From assembly GCA_003164475.1 (NCBI GenBank), contig PLTL01000294.1, positions 1 to 8,372 on the forward strand: DNA of 8,372 bases, given 5' to 3'. The notes under the pieces are model-generated. The model made no database searches, was not told the origin of the DNA, and was given only the letters and a program-made list of their open reading frames with translations. This DNA is from Candidatus Dormiibacterota bacterium (GTDB lineage Bacteria > Chloroflexota > Dormibacteria > UBA8260 > Bog-877). Every line of letters starts with the position of its first letter. Within the stretch, counting starts at the first letter, position 1. Below are positions 1 through 6,297 of this stretch, one piece after another. The translations under genes were made by a program, and so were the position numbers.

Positions 1-2
1 TC

Positions 3-881
3 CGGGGCCCCGCGGGCGAGCCGGTGGACTTCCGACGCACCCTCCGCTCCCACGGGGTGGCCCTGCTGCCGCCGAACCGCATCGATCCTGCCCCATGGGC
101 TCTGGAGACGACCCTGGCGACGTCCGGTGGAATGGCTCGGACGGTACGACTGGTGGAGGCTGCCCCGGGGGTGGCTGCGCTGGCCACGATAGGTGGCGCA
201 GTCGAGGCCACAGAAGCCAAGCGGCTGCTGGCGGTCACGCGCCGCATGCTCCGGCTCGACGATGACCTCTCCCACTTCTATGCGATCGCCGCCACGGATC
301 CGCAGCTCCGCTGGGTGACTCAGGGCGCGGGCCGGATGCTGCGCAGCCCGACTGTGTTCGAGGACGTGGTCAAGACCATCTGCACCACCAACTGCGCCTG
401 GTCGAGCACCGAGCGGATGGTGGGAGCCTTGGTGGAGCACCTGGGTCCCCCGGACGCACTGGGTTGGCACGCGTTCCCCGGCGCGGAGGCGATGGCGGCT
501 GCTGGCGAGGGGTTCTACCGCGAAGTGGCTCGGGCGGGCTATCGCGGCGAGTACCTCAGGTCGCTGGCACGGCAGGTCGCCGATGGGAGACTCGATCTGG
601 AGCGGCTCAATGATCCCGACGTTCCAGACGAGGAGGCTGAGGCCTGCCTGCTGAGCCTGCCAGGGGTCGGTCCCTACGCCACCGCCCACGTCATGCTGAC
701 CGCCCTGGGCCGCTACGGGCTGCTGGTCCTCGACTCCTGGACCCGCCCGGCCTACGCGCGGCTCTGCGGCCGGAAGGCCTCGGACCGGACCATCCAGCGG
801 CGCTTTCGGAAGTACCGAGGCTACGGCGGGCTGGCGTTCTGGCTCTTCATCACCCGGGACTGGATCGACGAGCCAGGCTGA
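3..881 (+). CDS. HhH-GPD DNA glycosylase, 3-methyladenine glycosylase 2 type (5' partial)
   Basis: Base-excision repair enzyme predicted to remove alkylated or otherwise damaged bases from DNA. Numbering from the GTG at 24, the helix-hairpin-helix loop LPGVGPYAT is at residues 212-220 and the catalytic Asp is D237 in VLDSWTR, 20-25 residues later as in the superfamily. The position that holds the Schiff-base Lys in OGG1/EndoIII-type bifunctional enzymes is Y218 here, so a monofunctional glycosylase is expected. The segment VKTICTTNCAW (about residues 115-125) is typical of the actinobacterial AlkA-like group. The frame stays open upstream of 24 to the window edge, and those codons (GPAGEPVDF) match the usual family N-terminus, so the true start probably lies outside the window; the GTG at 24 has no good Shine-Dalgarno. 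The damaged-base substrate cannot be read from the sequence. Family call confident. Confidence 0.88.
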   Translation, partial: RGPAGEPVDFRRTLRSHGVALLPPNRIDPAPWALETTLATSGGMARTVRLVEAAPGVAALATIGGAVEATEAKRLLAVTRRMLRLDDDLSHFYAIAATDPQLRWVTQGAGRMLRSPTVFEDVVKTICTTNCAWSSTERMVGALVEHLGPPDALGWHAFPGAEAMAAAGEGFYREVARAGYRGEYLRSLARQVADGRLDLERLNDPDVPDEEAEACLLSLPGVGPYATAHVMLTALGRYGLLVLDSWTRPAYARLCGRKASDRTIQRRFRKYRGYGGLAFWLFITRDWIDEPG

Positions 882-914
882 GGACCCTCGCCCAAGAGGC
901 GAGGATCCTCAGCC
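876..914 (+). terminator. Intrinsic terminator-like hairpin of the glycosylase gene
   Basis: A 17-bp stem (876-892 with 898-914) has a single mismatch (C885/A905) and a 5-nt loop CAAGA. The 5' arm contains the TGA stop codon (879-881), so the structure overlaps the gene end. No T-run follows, which is common for GC-rich actinobacterial terminators. Confidence 0.75.
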
Positions 915-1534
915 TCCACATCAGGGAAGCTGGGCCAGCTCGGCCAACCCCGCCGCTCTCCACTGGAGCGATCGTTCCGCCCCGCCGAACTCGCAGCTTG
1001 AAGCGAAACCCTTCTGACCCGGTGCAGGGCCAAGGCGAGGCGGGGGGGGGCGCGGAGCATGGATCCTGTTGGCTTGGAGGTGGCAGCCGCAGGGCGCCCA
1101 GCGTTTCCAAGCGGGACACACCGGAGGAGAGGGCATGCCCCACCGGTTCGGATGGTCCGGCAGGGCGCACCGTCATTGACCCCGACGCGGGTCGGAGCCC
1201 CTCGTCCTGCCGGCATCCGCCCCGAGGACGGACCGCGGATGGGGTCTCACGCGGTGGGGCGGGCCCACTTGCGGGTCCAGATCGGCTCCGCTCCGTGGCG
1301 CCGTGCCGCTCGCTGCTCCTGGCGCCGGGAGTGATTGCCAACCCGAATGCAAGGGGGGCCAGGGCCGGGGCGCTCGGAGCAGGGGCCAAGAGCCACTCGG
1401 TGAGCTCGCCCCGAAGGGACGGCCGCTCCCCCAAGGTGATGCTCCCTGCCAAGGTACGGGTGGAGGACGCCCTCCGGCTGTCGGCTTTGGTCAAGTCGAC
1501 GCCGGAGCCGCCAGCGGGCTAGGGCGGGTCAGCG

Positions 1535-1561
1535 GGCGGGCCTCTCTGTCAGCGGCCCGCC
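1535..1561. repeat. Inverted repeat, 8-bp stem
   Basis: GGCGGGCC at 1535-1542 pairs perfectly with GGCCCGCC at 1554-1561 across an 11-nt loop. It sits in the spacer between the glycosylase and dehydrogenase genes. In DNA this GC-rich it could be chance; no function is assigned. Confidence 0.4.
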
Positions 1562-1743
1562 GGGTGGCCGCGGCGATGTGGCCGGCCCGGCCCGCCCGGC
1601 CCTCCGGGGGACGCTTCGGGCTGGCCGGGATGTCGGTGACGGGGACACCAGCGGGAGGCTCCGGCCACCATCAGGCCCAGCTGCCGCGGCGCCGACATCC
1701 CGGGCGGCGGCACCGGGGCGCACCCGCTGGCACGGCCTCAGAC

Positions 1744-1781
1744 CTGCCGTTCCCGCCCCGGCATCCGGCCTGGGACGGCAG
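1744..1781. repeat. Inverted repeat about 150 bases before the dehydrogenase gene
   Basis: CTGCCGT (1744-1750) pairs with ACGGCAG (1775-1781). After a one-base bulge, CCC (1752-1754) pairs with GGG (1772-1774). It lies just upstream of the candidate promoter at 1802-1810, so it could be a regulator site or an upstream terminator; this is inference. Confidence 0.35.
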
Positions 1782-1801
1782 CCTGGCCAGCACCGTCCTC
1801 T

Positions 1802-1810
1802 TGATATCCT
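1802..1810 (+). promoter_or_regulatory. Candidate extended -10 promoter of the dehydrogenase gene
   Basis: TGATATCCT fits the extended -10 pattern TGnTAnnnT. No recognisable -35 lies 17-18 bases upstream. Initiation near 1817 would give a leader of roughly 110 bases before the ATG at 1929. The element differs by one base from the -10 ahead of the substrate-binding protein gene (6596-6604). Confidence 0.35.
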
Positions 1811-1916
1811 GAAACGCGGCCAGCTTCGCAACCGGGGCGCTGCTCGACGCTGGCGGGGGCGCCCTACCTGCTGGTCCTGTGCGCCCCCAATGGTCGCCCG
1901 TGCGCGACCCTTCGTG

Positions 1917-1922
1917 AAGGAG
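1917..1922 (+). promoter_or_regulatory. Ribosome binding site fixing the dehydrogenase start
   Basis: AAGGAG lies 6 bases before ATG 1929. It selects this start over upstream in-frame codons (the frame is open from at least 1578), whose translation is low-complexity and unlike the family. Confidence 0.85.
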
Positions 1923-1928
1923 AAAGGC

Positions 1929-2957
1929 ATGCCGAGAGTGGTGATCACGACTCCCCTGGAACCGGCCCTGGTCGAGTCCCTGCGACGCCAGCATCCGGGG
2001 TTCGAATTCGTCTATCCCGAGGAGTTGCTGGCCATCCCCCGCTATGCCGGCCACCACATCACCGACCCTTCCGACTCGCCGGAGAGGCTTGTGGCCTGGA
2101 GGACGCTCCTGGGGGAGGCGGACATCCTCTTTGACTTTGGGCCGTCGGCGCTCCAGGCGGAGCTGAGGGGGCTTCCCCGGCTGAAGTGGATCCAGGCGAC
2201 TAGCGCCGGGATTGGGCAGTTCGCGCTCCGGGTCGGACTCACCACGCGCAGTGACATCGTCATCACCACTGCCAGCGGCGTGCATGGGGCCGCCCTGGCG
2301 GAGTTCGTGGTGATGTCGATGATCTACTTCAACCGCGACTTCGGCGCCGTCATCCGGGACCAGAGGACCCATCACTGGCAGCGGGGCGCGGGCCGTCTGA
2401 TCTCCGGCCAGACGGTGGGGATCGTGGGGCTGGGCAGCGTCGGTGGTGAGATCGCCAGGGCCGTCAGCGCCTTCGGCGCCAGGACCGTCGGGGTGGAGCG
2501 GTCCCTGGTCGGGCGCTCCGCAGCCGGCTGCGGCGTGTCCCGGCTGGTGGCGTTGGAGGACCTGGACCAGATCCTGGCCGACCTCGACGTCTTGGTCCTG
2601 GCCGTGCCCCACACCGCCGAGACCGAGGGCCTGCTCTCTGCTCGCCGAATCGCCATGCTGGCACCGACCTGCCTCTTCGTGAACGTCGCCCGGGGTCAGC
2701 TGGTGGATGAGCCCGCACTGGTGGCGTCCCTCCAGGAGGGCAGGATCAGGGGGGCGGCGCTCGACGTATTCGCGGTGGAGCCCCTGCCCGCCGCGAGCCC
2801 GCTGTGGGACCTTCCCAACGTCCTTGTGAGCCCCCACTCGGCAAGCACCGTTGAGGGTGAGAACCAGAGGATCGTCGACCTCTTCTCAGAGAACCTGGTC
2901 CGGTACCAGGCCGGGGAGCCACTGCGGAACGTGTTCAACCGGGACCTGCTCTTCTGA
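1929..2957 (+). CDS. D-2-hydroxyacid dehydrogenase, NAD(P)-binding
   Basis: Cytoplasmic oxidoreductase of 342 residues that should interconvert a 2-oxo acid (glyoxylate, hydroxypyruvate or similar) and its D-2-hydroxy acid. The nucleotide-binding loop GLGSVG spans residues 167-172. The three family catalytic residues are present in their usual contexts: R255 in NVARGQLVDE, E284 in DVFAVEPLP and H303 in VSPHSAST. An acidic residue (E190 in GVERS) ends the second strand of the Rossmann fold, where NADP-preferring relatives often carry Arg, so NAD preference is a reasonable inference. The N-terminal about 110 residues form the discontinuous substrate domain. Length is normal for the glyoxylate/hydroxypyruvate reductase (Ghr-like) branch. 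It stands alone, with long spacers on both sides. The exact substrate is not determinable; a phosphoglycerate dehydrogenase is unlikely because no ACT domain follows. Confidence 0.92.
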   Translation: MPRVVITTPLEPALVESLRRQHPGFEFVYPEELLAIPRYAGHHITDPSDSPERLVAWRTLLGEADILFDFGPSALQAELRGLPRLKWIQATSAGIGQFALRVGLTTRSDIVITTASGVHGAALAEFVVMSMIYFNRDFGAVIRDQRTHHWQRGAGRLISGQTVGIVGLGSVGGEIARAVSAFGARTVGVERSLVGRSAAGCGVSRLVALEDLDQILADLDVLVLAVPHTAETEGLLSARRIAMLAPTCLFVNVARGQLVDEPALVASLQEGRIRGAALDVFAVEPLPAASPLWDLPNVLVSPHSASTVEGENQRIVDLFSENLVRYQAGEPLRNVFNRDLLF

Positions 2958-3321
2958 GCGCCGACGGCGCCCCGTGAGCGGACCCCCCCGCCCGGGCCGG
3001 CCGCCTATTGAGCCCCGCTGGACCTCCCCGCCGCCCAAAGGGGCGCGCCGGCGGAGGAGTGCCGAGGTGCTCGGCGCCGGTGCCGCCGCGCCCGGCCAGG
3101 GCCAGCCGCTCAGGCTACGGGTGGGGGCCGGTCCCGGCACTCCTGGCCCTCGGTCACTGCCAGCCGGACGGCGGTGCGAGACGGCCAGCGTCATCTGATC
3201 TGACCAAGGAGCGCCGCCCACTCGGGTGAGGCCGGCGTCGCTGGCCTCCGGATATCGCCGCCCGCGGGTCACCCTGCCCGGGGGCACCCTCTCCACCGAA
3301 CGCCGGGCGCCCCTCGCCCCT
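2958..3321. other. GC-rich spacer with several hairpins, no gene seen
   Basis: No protein-like frame on either strand. Immediately after the dehydrogenase stop there is a small perfect hairpin (GCGCC 2958-2962 with GGCGC 2966-2970), and another at 3061-3075 (GCCGAG/CTCGGC, 3-nt loop). The strongest structure is annotated separately at 3228-3248. No clear single terminator for the dehydrogenase gene stands out. Confidence 0.55.
3228..3248. repeat. 9-bp hairpin upstream of the aldolase gene
   Basis: Arms 3228-3236 and 3240-3248 pair along 9 bp with one G-T wobble and a GTC loop. It lies about 270 bases after the dehydrogenase stop and about 100 bases before the proposed aldolase promoter. It could end transcription from upstream; there is no T-tract. 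Confidence 0.4.
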
Positions 3322-3353
3322 TTGGTGAATGGCCGGGGCGGCTCGTGTAAGGT
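3322..3353 (+). promoter_or_regulatory. Weak candidate promoter of the aldolase gene
   Basis: TTGGTG (3322-3327) and TAAGGT (3348-3353) resemble -35 and -10 boxes, but the 20-base spacer is longer than ideal. Initiation near 3360 would leave a leader of about 60 bases. This is the best candidate before the gene but not a strong match. Confidence 0.3.
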
Positions 3354-3403
3354 TGCTCCCGGGTGACGTGCGGGCGCCCAGTGCAAGGTCCCGCGACTAC
3401 GGC

Positions 3404-3409
3404 AGGGAG
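3404..3409 (+). promoter_or_regulatory. Ribosome binding site fixing the aldolase start
   Basis: AGGGAG lies 9 bases before ATG 3419. It favours this start over the longer frame from 3329, whose extra 30 codons overlap the promoter candidate and do not match the family. Confidence 0.75.
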
Positions 3410-3418
3410 CAAGATCTC

Positions 3419-4078
3419 ATGGTCAACTCGTCGGATCCGGTCGCTGCCGTCTTCCCGAAACGCCTCGCGGCGGTCATTCGCTGGTCGGACGCGGACGAGG
3501 CCTACCAGGCGGTGCTGACCGCTGGGCGCTCCGGGATGGGGTCTGTGGAGGTCACCGCTGGCACCCCCCAGGTCTTTGAGCTCATCAGCCGTCTGCGGGC
3601 CGAGCTCGGGGACACCTGCGCGGTGGGGGCGGGTACCATCACGGACTCCTCCCTGGCCGAACGAGCGGTTGCCAGCGGGGCGCAGTACCTGGTGACACCG
3701 TACCTCGTTCCCGAGGTGGCACCGGTCGCGCGCGAGGCGGGCCTGCTGCTGGTGATGGGAGCCACGACTCCCAGCGAGATTGCCCAGGCGGTCGGGGCGG
3801 GGGCGGGGCTGATCAAGATCTTTCCGGTCGCTCCCATCGGTGGTCCAGCCTATGTTCAGGTGGTCCGAGGTCCGATGCCGGACGTGCCCCTGTGGGTCAG
3901 CGGTGGGGTGGGCATCGCCGACATTGCCGCCTACCTGAGGGTCGGGGTGCGCGTGGTCGGGCTGACCAACGACCTCTTCCGCCCGGAGTTGATCTCCGCG
4001 CATGACTGGGACGGGCTGGGCAGGTTGTGTCGGCAGGCTCTGGCCGCGGCAGAGTCCGGGGTGGCTGTACCCGCCTAG
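3419..4078 (+). CDS. KDPG/KDPGal-type class I aldolase family protein
   Basis: A 219-residue TIM-barrel aldolase of the Eda/DgoA family, expected to split a 2-keto-3-deoxy sugar acid (usually 6-phosphate) into pyruvate and an aldehyde. The Schiff-base lysine is K133 in GLIKIFPV and the general acid/base is E44 in SVEVTAGTP. GAGT at about residues 70-73, GAQYLVTP and SGGVG are further family motifs. The residue four after the glutamate, Arg in E. coli Eda, is G48; DgoA-type enzymes also lack Arg there. The 'TPYLVPEV' and 'KIFPV' wording resembles DgoA more than Eda, so KDPG itself may not be the substrate. Length is normal. No partner sugar-acid kinase or dehydratase is next to it. A dedicated aldolase in a 2-oxo-acid pathway is inferred from the neighbours. 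Family confident, substrate open. Confidence 0.88.
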   Translation: MVNSSDPVAAVFPKRLAAVIRWSDADEAYQAVLTAGRSGMGSVEVTAGTPQVFELISRLRAELGDTCAVGAGTITDSSLAERAVASGAQYLVTPYLVPEVAPVAREAGLLLVMGATTPSEIAQAVGAGAGLIKIFPVAPIGGPAYVQVVRGPMPDVPLWVSGGVGIADIAAYLRVGVRVVGLTNDLFRPELISAHDWDGLGRLCRQALAAAESGVAVPA

Positions 4079-4125
4079 CCAGGCCTGGGGCGGGCCGGGG
4101 TCAGAGAGCGAGGGCCGCTCTGGCG

Positions 4126-4153
4126 CCGGCCGCGCCCTCAACGCCGCGGCCGG
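4126..4153 (+). terminator. Terminator-like hairpin after the aldolase gene
   Basis: CCGGCCGCG (4126-4134) pairs perfectly with CGCGGCCGG (4145-4153) across a 10-nt loop, starting 47 bases after the stop codon. A 10-base palindrome, CCAGGCCTGG, sits directly after the stop at 4079-4088. No T-run follows. Confidence 0.5.
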
Positions 4154-4584
4154 AGAAGGCCTCCGCGCCGCGATGGCCGGACCCGCGCCGCAGCCGGCGG
4201 CGTTGGGACGGGAGGTGGAGACGGTGACCGGCAGGCCACTTGCACCACGTTGACGATGCCCCCCCGTTGTGCGGTCGACGCGGGGAGCAGACCCACCTCG
4301 GGGAGGCGGCGGCCAGGTGTCGCCGGCTCCACCGATGGAATCAGCCGCTCTCCCGGCCTCGCCTCCGGGACCCTGGTCAGGAACCGGGGGATCAGCCCTG
4401 ACGCCTCCCCGATCAGGAGGGTGGACCACGATCGTGGTGGACGGCCGGACCGGGCCCAAAGGTGGCGGGGCGTCTCTCCCAACATTCGGAGAAAGGGCAC
4501 CTCCCGGGACCAGAGCGCGGCGAGAGCAGGGTCCTTACTCCCGCCCCGGGGGAGCGGCTGACTCGACACTTCGTCCCCGGCTAG
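4154..4584. other. GC-rich spacer, no convincing gene
   Basis: All six frames are mostly Arg/Pro/Gly/Ala-rich. The reverse strand contains a stretch at roughly 4430-4240 that reads somewhat protein-like (for example LLIGEASGLIPRFLTRVPEA), but it has no start, no ribosome binding site and no recognised family. I do not call it a gene. Confidence 0.5.
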
Positions 4585-4973
4585 CTGCCAGGTGCAGCTG
4601 CGCCCCAGGTGGGTGGGAGCCCCCGGTTCGTGGGCTTGGCGGCGCCGGCAACTCCGAAGCTGGTCGGCGCCACCATCCTCAGCACCACGGGAGCCTCGGC
4701 GCTGCGGCAGCCGGCCGCCCGCCGGGCGGCCGAGCAATGGCATCGAGGTCGCGCTTGAGGGGTCAGCAGGTCGCGGTCGGAACCGCCTGAACCACCGCCG
4801 GAGCGAAGCCGCCAGAGGCGGTGGGCGAAGCGCCAATAGCCCGTCCCAGGACCGAGTATGCTGGAAATCGCGACGTGCTACGGCTGGCGCTGGACCCAGT
4901 CGTCGAAGCGGTGGTCGATCCGTCCCGACTGCGAGATGACTTGATCGCTCTTGGGGCGGCGGTCGCTGCCTGA
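4585..4973 (+). pseudogene. Possible decayed gene remnant (3' part), unidentified
   Basis: Two consecutive stretches read like real protein but lie in different frames. At 4585-4755 the translation includes LVGATILSTTGASALRQPAA before a TGA at 4756. At 4791-4970 a frame shifted relative to the first gives TTAGAKPPEAVGEAPIARP, then EYAGNRDVLRLALDPVVEAV and DPSRLRDDLIALGAAVAA, ending at TGA 4971-4973. The second stretch is balanced in hydrophobic, acidic and basic residues and looks like an amphipathic C-terminal helix, unlike the Arg/Pro-rich chance frames around it. It has no usable start apart from an internal GTG at 4875 without a ribosome binding site. I do not recognise the family. It may be a frameshifted gene, or the second part may be a coincidence. 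Confidence 0.4.
4712..4732. repeat. Perfect 9-bp palindromic hairpin
   Basis: CGGCCGCCC (4712-4720) and GGGCGGCCG (4724-4732) pair perfectly around a GCC loop. It is very stable and lies inside the first half of the suspected gene remnant, where it would encode the Ala/Arg-rich run. It could be a terminator or REP-like palindrome; no second copy was noticed in the window. Confidence 0.45.
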
Positions 4974-5083
4974 CGACCACCCGGCCCTGGGCAGCCCGCA
5001 CAGTGATCTCCCAGTTTTATGAGGGCTGATGTGGGACCGTTCCAAGCCACTCCCCGCTGCTGCTGATCCCCGGCCCGACCCCC

Positions 5084-6220
5084 GTGTCCCAGCCCGTGCT
5101 GGAGGCTCTCTCTCGGCCCACCGAGGGCCATAGCAGCCTCACCACGGCTATGGCTCTCAGGCGGATCCAGGAGGGCCTGGAGCGCGCCGTGGGGGCTCGG
5201 CCGATGGCCGAGCCGGAGGGATCCCTGGTCTTTGTGCTGGCTGGAAGCGGGACCATGGGCTTGGAGGCTGGGATCGTCAACCTGGTCCGTCCCGGGGAGA
5301 AGCTGCTGGTCGTCAACCACGGCTTCTTTGGCGACCGCTTTGCCGCCGTGGGCCGCGCAATCGGGGCCGACGTGGTGGAGGTCTCCTGCCCCTGGGGAGA
5401 GCAGGTCGCTCCGGCGGATGTGGCCCGGGCTCTCCGGGAGTCGGGTGCTCAGGTCATGACGGTCACCCACGTGGACACCGCCACCGGGGTGGTGGCGCCA
5501 TTTCTGGAGTACGCCAAGATCGCCCGTGAGCTCGGCGTGCTGATGGTGCTGGACGCGGTGGCAGGGGCCGGTGGGATGCCGGTGGGCATGGATGCGGCAG
5601 GTATCGACGTCGTGATCACCGCGTCCCAGAAGGCGCTCGGTATGCCGCCGGGGCTGGCCTTGCTGGTGGTTTCCGACCGTGCCCTCAAGGTGCGGCGCAA
5701 GCTGGACGGCTCCGGCAGCTACTTCCTCGACTGGCTCAACTGGGAGGCCCCGATGCGGGACCCGGAGGGACACTACTTCGCCACCCTGCCGACCAACATG
5801 GTGGTGGCGGGTGCAGCGGCGCTGGCTGGGGCCGAGGAGGAGGGCTGGGAGCCGCGGTTTGCCCGCCACCGCCGGATGGCCCGTTCGGTGCGACGCGGAC
5901 TGCATGCTCTGGGCCTGCCCGTGATTGGTGCGGAGGACATTCTGAGTACCACGGTGACGGCGGTGCATGTCCCGGAAGGCATCGATGCGGTTGCCCTCCG
6001 TCGCGGCGTGGCGGAGGAGGGGGTGTCGATCGCCGGCGGCATCGGTCCGTGGAGCAGGACCGCCATTCGCATCGGGCACATGGGTTCGGCTGGCCTGCCG
6101 GAGCTGCTCCAGGGGATGGCAGCTCTCGAGTGCGCGCTCATCCGGATCGGAGCGCCGGTGCAGCACGGCGCTGGGGTGGCGGCGCTACTCTCGTCATGGG
6201 AGGAAGAGCTCCCGGCCTAG
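5084..6220 (+). CDS. Class V aminotransferase, alanine/serine-glyoxylate type
   Basis: PLP enzyme of fold type I that should transfer an amino group between an amino acid (alanine, serine or similar) and glyoxylate or pyruvate in the cytoplasm. Counting from GTG 5084 there are 378 residues. GSGTMGLEAG (residues 54-63) contacts the PLP phosphate. D157 in VLDAVAGAG and the Schiff-base lysine K183 in ASQKALGMPPG are 26 residues apart, as in human AGT (D183/K209). R329 in IRIGHMG is the expected substrate-carboxylate Arg. The usual HxExSTG motif reads H129-V-D-T-A-T-G. The family's N-terminal signature LLLIPGPTPV is encoded in frame just upstream (5057-5086), but that frame has no ATG, GTG or TTG between the TGA at 5027-5029 and GTG 5084. 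The annotated start therefore truncates the protein by about 9-20 residues; see findings. Substrate pair uncertain; PucG-like or phosphonate transaminases are alternatives. Confidence 0.88.
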   Translation: MSQPVLEALSRPTEGHSSLTTAMALRRIQEGLERAVGARPMAEPEGSLVFVLAGSGTMGLEAGIVNLVRPGEKLLVVNHGFFGDRFAAVGRAIGADVVEVSCPWGEQVAPADVARALRESGAQVMTVTHVDTATGVVAPFLEYAKIARELGVLMVLDAVAGAGGMPVGMDAAGIDVVITASQKALGMPPGLALLVVSDRALKVRRKLDGSGSYFLDWLNWEAPMRDPEGHYFATLPTNMVVAGAAALAGAEEEGWEPRFARHRRMARSVRRGLHALGLPVIGAEDILSTTVTAVHVPEGIDAVALRRGVAEEGVSIAGGIGPWSRTAIRIGHMGSAGLPELLQGMAALECALIRIGAPVQHGAGVAALLSSWEEELPA

Positions 6221-6242
6221 CGGTGCTCCCAAGAGGTAGGCA

Positions 6243-6297
6243 GTTGGTGGGATGAGGGTTGCGGGGCCGAAGACCCCGTGGCTCTCATCCCATCAAC
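6243..6297 (+). terminator. Very long terminator hairpin after the aminotransferase gene
   Basis: The 24-bp stem pairs 6243-6266 with 6274-6297 around a 7-nt loop (CCGAAGA). The outer 14 bp pair fully with one G-T wobble, a 5-bp middle section relies on wobbles, and the inner CGGGG/CCCCG is perfect. It starts 22 bases after the stop codon. No T-tract follows. Confidence 0.75.

Larger units (their letters stand above)
915..1801. other. Long GC-rich spacer without a convincing gene
   Basis: About 900 bases with only low-complexity, Arg/Pro/Gly/Ala-rich reading frames on both strands, typical of chance open frames in GC-rich DNA. Items seen: a G9 run at 1042-1050; a 14-codon ORF at 1135-1179 behind a good Shine-Dalgarno (GGAGG 1123-1127); a small CCGAC/GTCGG hairpin at 1182-1195 just after it; and larger inverted repeats at 1535-1561 and 1744-1781. 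The short frame ending at 1522 has a somewhat protein-like end, but nothing recognisable. Confidence 0.6.

Noticed and set aside
1042..1050. G9 homopolymer as a phase-variation tract
   Set aside because: It is not inside or next to any credible reading frame, so no switching target can be named; it may also be a base-calling artefact.
850..1494. 214-codon reverse-strand frame in the first spacer
   Set aside because: The Ser/Pro/Arg-rich composition, lack of a ribosome binding site and overlap with the terminator hairpin at 876-914 argue against a gene.
1578..1928. N-terminal extension of the dehydrogenase frame
   Set aside because: The extra 117 codons are low-complexity Ala/Pro/Arg, whereas ATG 1929 has AAGGAG at ideal spacing and gives the normal family N-terminus.
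1998..2012. GGTTCGAATTC-like tRNA T-loop
   Set aside because: It lies inside the dehydrogenase coding sequence, and no acceptor, D or anticodon stem can be formed around it.
4250..4430. Reverse-strand protein-like stretch (LLIGEASGLIPRFL region)
   Set aside because: No start, no ribosome binding site and no recognised family. Local composition allows such frames by chance, so it was kept only as a note in the spacer entry.
3269..4459. 396-codon reverse-strand open frame
   Set aside because: It covers the aldolase gene in antisense, is Pro/Gly/Arg-rich and has no recognisable domain.
4763..6166. 467-codon reverse-strand open frame
   Set aside because: It lies antisense to the aminotransferase and the remnant, is rich in His/Arg/Pro/Gly and has no family motif; it is the mirror of a real GC-rich gene.
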